Source of the DNA: Vulcanimicrobiota bacterium
GTDB lineage: Bacteria; Vulcanimicrobiota; Vulcanimicrobiia; Vulcanimicrobiales; Vulcanimicrobiaceae
Direction of reading: 5' to 3'
Length of the DNA: 7,366 bases
NCBI GenBank assembly: GCA_019233165.1
Contig: JAFAMS010000535.1
Coordinates: 1 to 7,366, forward strand
A program made the position numbers and the translations under genes. Numbering within the stretch: the first letter of the stretch is position 1; the number at the start of each line of letters is the position of its first letter. Under the pieces are notes generated by a model. The model ran no database searches, had not been told where the DNA came from, and saw only the letters and a program-made list of their open reading frames with translations. Positions 1 through 5,933 of the stretch are shown piece by piece.

Positions 1-1
1 A

Positions 2-373
2 AACAGCAACTACTGGAAGAACACCGTGATCTTCATCGCGTGGGACGACTGGGGCGGATTCTACGATCACGTCAAGCCGCCGATCTACGGCTCGTACGAG
101 CTGGGCTTTCGCGTCCCGCTCATCGTCGTTTCGGCGTACGCGCGTCCCGGCTACGTCTCGCACGTACAGCACGAATTCGGGAGCATCCTGAGGTTCACCG
201 AAGAGGCGTTCAACCTCGGTTCGCTCGGCTACACCGACGTGCGCGCCGACGACCTCTCCGACTGCTTCAACTTCTCGCAGGCGCCGCTGACGTTCAAGAC
301 GATCCAGTCGCGCCTCCACGCCGCCGACTTTCTCCGCCGTCCGGACGACAAGACGCCGCCGGATACCGAGTAG
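2..373 (+). CDS. Phosphoesterase family protein (phospholipase C / acid phosphatase type, PF04185), C-terminal part
   Basis: This is the last 123 residues of a gene whose start lies left of the window; the frame is open from base 2. The visible part contains the family's C-terminal hallmarks: the hydrophobic strand leading into WDDWGGFYDHV (about residues 14-24), then LGFRVPLIVVS, then an HEFGSILRFTEE stretch. In this family the Asp/His-rich segment helps form the metal-dependent phosphoester hydrolysis site. Members cleave phospholipids or phosphomonoesters and are usually exported, but the N-terminus that would show a signal peptide is missing. The end of the protein is short and polar (RRPDDKTPPDTE) and has no extra domain. 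An internal GTG at base 26 is not a real start, because the family motif begins upstream of it. It converges on the peroxiredoxin gene with 58 bp between the stops. The substrate cannot be told from this fragment. Confidence 0.88.
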   Translation, partial: NSNYWKNTVIFIAWDDWGGFYDHVKPPIYGSYELGFRVPLIVVSAYARPGYVSHVQHEFGSILRFTEEAFNLGSLGYTDVRADDLSDCFNFSQAPLTFKTIQSRLHAADFLRRPDDKTPPDTE

Positions 374-381
374 AACGAAAA

Positions 382-410
382 CGAGGGGCCACGGCTGCCG
401 TGGTCCCTCG
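382..410 (-). terminator. Rho-independent terminator of the peroxiredoxin transcript, possibly bidirectional
   Basis: A 13-bp inverted repeat (382-394 with 398-410) has a CTG loop and one G-U wobble pair. On the minus strand the stem is followed directly by TTTT (complement of 378-381) and then CGTTC, which matches an intrinsic terminator. It lies 21 bp past the peroxiredoxin stop. On the plus strand the stem follows the phosphoesterase stop by 8 bp, but the next bases (ATTAAGTGCTT) are only moderately T-rich, so termination in that direction would be weaker. Confidence 0.75.
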
Positions 411-431
411 ATTAAGTGCTTCGGGCTGCGC

Positions 432-1088
<657 letters not shown>

Positions 1089-1104
1089 GTGCTCGGTCCT
1101 ACCT
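1089..1104 (-). promoter_or_regulatory. Ribosome binding site of the peroxiredoxin gene
   Basis: Read on the minus strand, AGGTAGGA (complement of 1097-1104) is followed by 8 nt and then the ATG at 1088. It is the clearest Shine-Dalgarno sequence on the leftward strand here. It decides between the ATG at 1088 and the in-frame ATG at 1208. No convincing -35/-10 pair could be seen in the 77-bp gap. Confidence 0.7.
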
Positions 1105-1165
1105 TCCCATGTGAGCAAATTTTGGGGCGGGCGTTTTTGCGTTCGGGGCAGGGCTCTCCGCTTGG

Positions 1166-2023
1166 TTACGTTGCTAGAAGCTTTCGCAGGAACGTTTCGT
1201 GCTTCCACGATGCGCTCGCGCCGAAGTGGACGATGACCGTCTCCTGGGAGGGGATGACGTAGAGCGCCTGCCCGCCCGACCCGCTCGCGTAGAAGACGTC
1301 CGGCACCGAAGCGAGCGGGCTAAGCCAGAAGCCGAGGCCGTACCGCGGGTTCGCCCGCGAGCCTTCGAGACATTCGGCGAGCGCACGCTCTTCGACGATC
1401 GTCTTTCCTTTATAGTCGCCGCGGCCTAGGAGCATCTGCCCGAACTTCAACCACTCAAGGGGCCGGAGGAATGCCCCCGTGGGGAGCGGTTGCGAACCGT
1501 CCTTGAGCGTCCGCCACGAGCTCACCTCGAGCGCGAGCGGGTCGAAGATGCGTTCCCGCAGATATTCATGCGCCGAGAGGCCCCGCTCGGCGAGTTTGCG
1601 CCGCAGCACCTCGCCGAAGATCTGCAGCGGGATCCCGCCGTAGGTGAAGGTCGTCCCCGGCATCGTCTTGAGCGGCATGCCGAGCGCCACCGGCGCTATT
1701 GGGACCGCGCTCCCGAGTCCGCCGAAACCGAAGCCGCTGGTGAGATGCAAGAGGTCCCGGATCGTGACCAGCTCTTTGCGCGCATCGGCCTCCCATTCGG
1801 GGATCGTCCGCGAGACCAGCTCGTCGAGTTTGAGCAGTCCGTCAGCTTGCGCGGCGACTGCGAGTACGCCCCAGAAACTTTTCGTCCCGCTGTAGAGCGC
1901 GTGCGGCCGGTCCGCCGCATACGTGGGACCGTAACACTCGAACGCGAGACGCCCCCGCCGCCCCACGACGAGCGCGTGCAGCTGGTGGCGTTCCGCATAC
2001 TCGAGCGCGGCGTCGAGGGGCAT
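1166..2023 (-). CDS. Serine hydrolase, beta-lactamase / class C penicillin-binding-protein fold
   Basis: A 285-residue protein of the beta-lactamase-related serine hydrolase family. It has the nucleophile motif S45-G-T-K48 in LYSGTKSFWG, the LLHLTSGFGFGGLG loop at 91-104, and Y128-G-G in the position of the Y-x-N motif. Its C-terminal SGSGGQALYVIPS segment (247-259) replaces the usual H-x-G. Family members include D-aminopeptidases, esterases and penicillin-recognising enzymes; the substrate here is unknown. No signal peptide is visible from this start, so it is probably cytoplasmic unless the start is wrong. The start is uncertain. The ATG at 2021-2023 leaves 41 bp to the divergent FAH gene but has only a weak ribosome site. 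The ATG at 2099-2101 would add a CPG..GAEY segment resembling the N-terminal PGAEW-like piece of related hydrolases, but it would overlap the FAH start by 37 bp. The peroxiredoxin follows on the same strand. Confidence 0.85.
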   Translation of the reverse strand: MPLDAALEYAERHQLHALVVGRRGRLAFECYGPTYAADRPHALYSGTKSFWGVLAVAAQADGLLKLDELVSRTIPEWEADARKELVTIRDLLHLTSGFGFGGLGSAVPIAPVALGMPLKTMPGTTFTYGGIPLQIFGEVLRRKLAERGLSAHEYLRERIFDPLALEVSSWRTLKDGSQPLPTGAFLRPLEWLKFGQMLLGRGDYKGKTIVEERALAECLEGSRANPRYGLGFWLSPLASVPDVFYASGSGGQALYVIPSQETVIVHFGASASWKHETFLRKLLAT

Positions 2024-2064
2024 TTGGCGGGCATACTCGGCGCCGTGCAGAACCCCTGGGCACC

Positions 2065-2913
2065 ATGCGACTTGTAAGCTATCGAACCAGCGGCGGCCCA
2101 TGGCGGGCCGGCGCAGAACGGGACGGCGCGATCGTCGACCTCGGGGACACGACCGTCCGTACAATCCTCGCGGGCGGCGAGGCCGCGCTCGCGGCTGCTG
2201 CCGAACGCACGAAGAAAGGAAGCCCGGTCACGGGCACCGTCGAGATCGGTCCGCCGATCCCCGACCCCGACAAGATCATCTGCTTCGGGCTCAACTATCG
2301 CCAGCACGCCGAAGAGACGGGTCAGGCGCTTCCGAAAGTGCCGACGTTCTTCCCGAAATTCCGCAACTCGCTGATCGGGCCGGGCGAAGCGATCGTGATC
2401 CCGCGGAGTACGACGCAAGTCGACTACGAGGTCGAGCTTGCCGCCGTGATCGGCAAGCGTTGCAAGTACGTCTCCGAATCGGAGGCGCTCGACTACGTCT
2501 TCGGTTACGCGATTTTCAACGACGTCAGCGCGCGCGATCTGCAGATGCAGACGAGCCAATGGGGCGCGGGGAAAGCGGTCGACACGTTTGCACCGTTCGG
2601 CCCCGCGCTCGTACCCGCATCGGAGATCGGCGACCCGCAAAGGCTGGCGGTCGCGACGCGACTCAACGGTGCGTGGATGCAAAGCTCGAACACCTCGGAC
2701 ATGGTCTTTCCGGTGGCAAGGCTCGTTGCGTTTCTCAGCGAGATCATGACGCTCGAGCCGGGCGACGTGATCGCAACGGGGACGCCGCAGGGCGTCGGTT
2801 TCACGCGCAAGCCGCCGATCTTCATGAAAGACGGCGACGTCGTCGAGTGTGAGATCGAGAAGCTCGGCGTGTTGCGCAATCCGATCGTCGCGAGGGTTCC
2901 GGCCGCCGTCTAG
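2065..2913 (+). CDS. Fumarylacetoacetate hydrolase (FAH) family protein
   Basis: A 282-residue enzyme of the FAH superfamily. Members use a divalent metal to hydrolyse, decarboxylate or isomerise 1,3-dicarbonyl or 2-oxo acids, such as fumarylpyruvate, acylpyruvates, oxaloacetate and 2-hydroxyhepta-2,4-diene-1,7-dioate. The conserved C-terminal catalytic domain begins around residue 68 with KIICFGLNYRQHAEETG (H81). Metal ligands are E122 and E124 in DYEVELAAVIGK and D153 in FNDVSARDLQ. K170 lies in the GKAVDTFAPFGP loop, and TGTPQGVG sits at 238-245. Residues 1-60 form the usual small N-terminal domain starting MRLVSY, which supports the ATG at 2065 although no clear Shine-Dalgarno is present. 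The neighbouring flavin monooxygenase, 7 bp downstream, suggests a role in breaking down an oxidised aromatic. The sequence resembles FAHD2/isomerase-type members, but the substrate cannot be assigned. Confidence 0.93.
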   Translation: MRLVSYRTSGGPWRAGAERDGAIVDLGDTTVRTILAGGEAALAAAAERTKKGSPVTGTVEIGPPIPDPDKIICFGLNYRQHAEETGQALPKVPTFFPKFRNSLIGPGEAIVIPRSTTQVDYEVELAAVIGKRCKYVSESEALDYVFGYAIFNDVSARDLQMQTSQWGAGKAVDTFAPFGPALVPASEIGDPQRLAVATRLNGAWMQSSNTSDMVFPVARLVAFLSEIMTLEPGDVIATGTPQGVGFTRKPPIFMKDGDVVECEIEKLGVLRNPIVARVPAAV

Positions 2914-2920
2914 CACTCCG

Positions 2921-4120
2921 ATGATCCTGATTGCGGGAGGCGGGATCGGCGGACTGACGCTCGCGCTGGAGCTGCACCGGCTCGGCGTCGCATGCACCGT
3001 GTTCGAGCAGGCGGAAGTCTACGAACCCGTCGGCGTCGGGATCAACATCCTCCCGCACGCAGCGCGTATTCTCTGCGAGCTCGGACTCGAGGAAGCGCTT
3101 GCGGCTCGAGCGGTCGCGACGAGCGAGTCGGCGTTCTTCAATCGATTCGGTCAGACGATCTATCGCGAACCGCTCGGGCGCGCGGCCGGGTACGCCTGGC
3201 CGCAGTTCTCGATCCATCGCGCCGATCTGCAAGAGGTGCTCGTCGCGGCGTTCATCGCGCGAGCGGGGGCCGAACGTTTGCAGATGGGCCGCCGCTGCGT
3301 CGGCGTCGAGAGCGATTCGCGTGAGGTAACCGCGCGATTCGAAAATGGGACGGAACGCGGAAGCGCGCTGATTGGGTGCGATGGGATCCACTCGGTCGTG
3401 CGCAAGCAGTTCTATCCCGACGAGGGCGAGCCGCGTTACTCCGGGATCAACATGTGGCGCGGCGTCACCGTGCACGAGCCAATCCTCTCGGGTGGGACGA
3501 TGATTCGCGCAGGCTGGCTCGCGACGGGAAAGATGGTGATCTATCCAATCCGACGCGACGTCGACGCGCGCGGACGGCAGCTCGTCAACTGGGTCGCGGA
3601 GATCGAGACGCCCAAGCATCTGGCGCGGGATTGGAACCGGCGCGGCCGAGTCGACGACTTCATCGGCGCGTTCGCCGACTGGCATTTCGATTGGCTCGAC
3701 GTCCCGGCGATGATTCGCACCGCCGAGCTCGTCCTCGAATTTCCGATGGTCGACCAAGACCCGCTCCCGCGCTGGACCTTCGGCCGCGTGACGCTGCTCG
3801 GCGACGCGGCACATCCGATGGTGCCGCGCGGGTCGAACGGTGCGGGACAAGCGATCCTCGACGCGCGCGGGCTTGCGGAGTTCCTCGCGCGTTTTGCGGA
3901 CGACGTGCCTTCCGCATTGCAGGCGTACGAAGACCTCCGGCGAGAGGCGACCGCGCGCGTCGTCTTGACGAATCGCTCCAATCCCCCGGACGCGATCCTG
4001 CGCGAAGTCTTCCTGCGAACCGGCGACCGGCCGTTCGAGCGCATCGAAGCGGTGATCCCACAGGAAGAGTTGGTCGCGCTCTCGGACGGTTATAAGCGGA
4101 TCACGGAGGCATGGCTATGA
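2921..4120 (+). CDS. PhzS-like FAD-dependent monooxygenase
   Basis: A 399-residue class A flavoprotein hydroxylase, expected to use NAD(P)H and O2 to hydroxylate an aromatic or heteroaromatic ring in the cytoplasm. It has the N-terminal GGGIGG dinucleotide-binding motif (6-11) in a Rossmann fold that starts right at the first Met. The DG motif is at C153-D154-G155 (IGCDGIHSVVR), and the GD motif at G294-D295 (LLGDAAHPMVPRGSNGAGQA) binds FAD ribityl. Several segments match remembered Pseudomonas aeruginosa PhzS, the pyocyanin-forming methylphenazine monooxygenase of 402 residues: GVGINI, YPQYSIHR-like, MWRGVT, LVNWV, DWNR.GR and YPMVD.DPLP-like. The C-terminal LTNRSNPPDAILREV differs from PhzS and is typical of a broader oxidoreductase group. 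No phenazine core genes are visible, so pyocyanin synthesis should not be inferred. The ATG lies 7 bp after the FAH stop without its own ribosome site, indicating coupling. Its end overlaps the PFK start by 4 bp. Confidence 0.93.
   Translation: MILIAGGGIGGLTLALELHRLGVACTVFEQAEVYEPVGVGINILPHAARILCELGLEEALAARAVATSESAFFNRFGQTIYREPLGRAAGYAWPQFSIHRADLQEVLVAAFIARAGAERLQMGRRCVGVESDSREVTARFENGTERGSALIGCDGIHSVVRKQFYPDEGEPRYSGINMWRGVTVHEPILSGGTMIRAGWLATGKMVIYPIRRDVDARGRQLVNWVAEIETPKHLARDWNRRGRVDDFIGAFADWHFDWLDVPAMIRTAELVLEFPMVDQDPLPRWTFGRVTLLGDAAHPMVPRGSNGAGQAILDARGLAEFLARFADDVPSALQAYEDLRREATARVVLTNRSNPPDAILREVFLRTGDRPFERIEAVIPQEELVALSDGYKRITEAWL
4105..4109 (+). promoter_or_regulatory. Ribosome binding site deciding the PFK start
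   Basis: A perfect GGAGG lies inside the last codons of the monooxygenase gene. Two in-frame ATGs follow, at 4111 (1 nt away) and 4117 (7 nt away). Only the second has normal spacing, and it forms an ATGA stop-start overlap with the monooxygenase. Confidence 0.85.
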
Positions 4121-5373
4121 ACGACGAGACCCTCGCGATCCTAGTCGGCGGCGGGCCGGCGCCCGGGATCAACGGCGTGATCGCTTCGGCGACGATCGAG
4201 GCGGTCAACAACGGCATGCGCGTCCTCGGCTTGTACGACGGGTACAAACACATCGCCGCAGGCGACACTTCGCAAGTAGTCCCGCTGACGCTCGAAAACG
4301 TCTCGCGTCTCCACTTCACCGGCGGATCGTTCTTGCGGACGTCGCGGACGAACCCGGCCAAGGACGACGCGACGCTGCAGCGCTGCATCCGTTCGCTGCT
4401 GCAGCTCGGCGTGCGTTACGTGGTCGCGATCGGCGGCGACGACACGACGTACGGCGCCGCCCGCATCGCGGCCGAGACGCGCGGACGGCTTGGAATCGTC
4501 ACCGTCCCCAAGACGATCGACAACGACCTCCCGCTCCCCGACAACGCACCGACGTTCGGATTCGAAACGGCGCGCGCGGTTGGAGCCGGGATCGTCGAGA
4601 ACTTGATGGAGGACGCGCGCACGGCGTCGCGCTGGTATCTTGCCGTGACGATGGGCCGCAAGTCGGGGGCGCTGGCGCTCGGCATCTGTCGCGCAGCCGG
4701 TGCGACGCTCGCCGTCATTCCCGAAGAATTCGACGGCCAGATTCGCCTCGAGCAGATCGTCGATACGCTCGTCGGCGCGATGGTGAAGCGCCGCTCCTTT
4801 GGACAAGACCATGGGGTCGCCGTCATCGCGGAAGGCGTCGCCGAACGTTTGGATGCGCAGCAGCTCGCGAGCCTCGAGCGCGGCGCGCGCGACGCATATG
4901 GTCATACCAAGCTCTCCGACATACCGCTCGGGATGATGCTGCGCGACGCGGTTCGCGATCGCCTCGAGGAGATCGGGCTCGAGCTGACCGCGGTGACGAA
5001 GGATATCGGCTACGAGCTGCGTTGCGCCAAGCCGGTTCCTTTCGACGTTGAGTACACGCGCACGCTGGGTTACGGCGCGGTGCGTCATCTTCTGGGAGGC
5101 GGAAGCGGCGCGCTCATCGCGCTCTCCGGCGGCCGGATGGTCCCCGTCACGCTCGAGGAGCTCACCGATCCTCAGACCGGGCGGATTCGCGTGCGGCTGG
5201 TCGACGTCACGACCGAGTCGTACGAGGTCGCGCGCAAGTACATGATCCGTCTCGAGGCGGCCGATCTCGAAGAACCACGTCTCTCGCGCCTCTCGGTGCA
5301 AACGAAGCTCTCGCCGCAGGAGTTCGCGACGCGGTTCGGACGCGTCGTACGCGAGCCGGCGCTGGCTCGCTAG
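4117..5373 (+). CDS. 6-phosphofructokinase, probably pyrophosphate-dependent
   Basis: A 418-residue PFK-family enzyme that phosphorylates fructose 6-phosphate at C1 in glycolysis. The N-terminal phosphate-binding loop is GGGPAPGIN (11-19). The phosphoryl-donor site reads G106-G-D-D-T, and the catalytic loop is P131-K-T-I-D135-N-D. ATP-dependent bacterial PFKs normally have GGDGS and a Gly in place of that Lys; the second Asp and the Lys together are the established signature of pyrophosphate-dependent enzymes, which are reversible. M179-G-R contacts the sugar phosphate, and PEEFDG (202-207) and the IAEG strand (237-240) follow. It is longer than the roughly 320-residue E. coli PfkA, as PPi-type members often are. 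The start is set by GGAGG 7 nt upstream of the ATG at 4117. It overlaps the monooxygenase stop by 4 bp and lies 8 bp before the DUF4337 gene. Donor specificity is inferred from motif only. Confidence 0.93.
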   Translation: MNDETLAILVGGGPAPGINGVIASATIEAVNNGMRVLGLYDGYKHIAAGDTSQVVPLTLENVSRLHFTGGSFLRTSRTNPAKDDATLQRCIRSLLQLGVRYVVAIGGDDTTYGAARIAAETRGRLGIVTVPKTIDNDLPLPDNAPTFGFETARAVGAGIVENLMEDARTASRWYLAVTMGRKSGALALGICRAAGATLAVIPEEFDGQIRLEQIVDTLVGAMVKRRSFGQDHGVAVIAEGVAERLDAQQLASLERGARDAYGHTKLSDIPLGMMLRDAVRDRLEEIGLELTAVTKDIGYELRCAKPVPFDVEYTRTLGYGAVRHLLGGGSGALIALSGGRMVPVTLEELTDPQTGRIRVRLVDVTTESYEVARKYMIRLEAADLEEPRLSRLSVQTKLSPQEFATRFGRVVREPALAR

Positions 5374-5381
5374 CGTTTCGT

Positions 5382-5933
5382 TTGAGCGAATTCGACGCGC
5401 GCGAGCACGTGCAAGAGGCCGCCGAACATGCGGAGGGCCGCGGCCTCAAATGGATTCCGATCGCGGCGGCGGTCGTCGCGGTGCTCGCCGCGTTGACGAA
5501 CCTGCAATCGAACCAACGCTCGACGCAGGCGTTGATCGCGAAGAACGAAGCGATCGCGGACTTGACGCACGCGAGCGACACGTACAACTACTATCAAGCC
5601 AAGTCGATCAAAGAAGAGGTGTACAAAGCCTTCGAGGCGGCTCAAGGAAAGCGCGTCCCTGCGCTGCAGAAGGTCGTCGATCACGAGGAGAGCTCGAAGC
5701 AGCCGGTCCTCGAAAAAGCGCGCGAGTTCGACAAAGCCGCGGCCGAGGCGAACGAGCGCAGCGAGCACTACCTGCACTCGCACGAGATCCTCGAGATCGG
5801 CGTGACCTTCTTGGAGGTCGGAATCGTCGTGCTCTCGATCTCGGCGCTCACCGGAACGATCGTCCTTCCTTTGATTGCGGGGGTAGCGACGCTCGTCGGG
5901 CTCGGGTTCGCGCTCGCCGGACTCTTCGTTTAA
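5382..5933 (+). CDS. DUF4337 family membrane protein
   Basis: A 183-residue predicted inner-membrane protein of unknown function. An amphipathic N-terminal helix (about residues 5-18, [16 protein letters not shown]) leads into a first transmembrane segment at about 24-40. A long charged, coiled-coil-like region (about 45-130) contains [17 protein letters not shown], the most recognisable DUF4337 stretch. Two more hydrophobic segments follow at about 138-158 and 161-181. The start is TTG at 5382, 8 bp after the PFK stop and without a visible Shine-Dalgarno. It was chosen because the N-terminal helix resembles that of other family members. GTG at 5409 is an alternative that would lose half of the helix. 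It is the last gene of the rightward unit, and its TAA overlaps the convergent glycerol kinase stop. Confidence 0.82.
   Translation: MSEFDAREHVQEAAEHAEGRGLKWIPIAAAVVAVLAALTNLQSNQRSTQALIAKNEAIADLTHASDTYNYYQAKSIKEEVYKAFEAAQGKRVPALQKVVDHEESSKQPVLEKAREFDKAAAEANERSEHYLHSHEILEIGVTFLEVGIVVLSISALTGTIVLPLIAGVATLVGLGFALAGLFV

Noticed and set aside
1089..1208. 40-residue N-terminal extension of the peroxiredoxin
   Set aside because: It overlaps the hydrolase 3' end, is basic and unlike the family, and the ATG at 1088 has a good ribosome site.
1995..2040. Two copies of GCATACTCG as a possible operator or -10 element for the divergent pair
   Set aside because: Both fall on repeated Glu-Tyr-Ala codons of the hydrolase frame, and no matching -35 is present at normal spacing.
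1696..2997. 433-codon open frame on the minus strand spanning FAH and part of the hydrolase
   Set aside because: It runs antisense to FAH and out of frame with the hydrolase, with no domain-like content.
2822..3850. 342-codon open frame on the minus strand opposite the monooxygenase
   Set aside because: The composition is low in hydrophobic core residues and high in Arg/His/Asp, a typical antisense shadow. The forward frame has all three FAD motifs.
4111..4116. ATG at 4111 as the PFK start
   Set aside because: Only 1 nt separates it from GGAGG; the ATG at 4117 has 7-nt spacing and the ATGA overlap.
2921..4120. Pyocyanin biosynthesis gene phzS
   Set aside because: The similarity is clear but no phenazine pathway genes are visible and the C-terminus differs, so a family-level name is safer.
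4141..5301. Long open frame (386 codons) on the minus strand opposite the PFK gene
   Set aside because: The translation is rich in Arg, Asp and Val with no recognisable motif, as expected opposite a GC-rich coding gene; the plus strand carries clear PFK motifs throughout.
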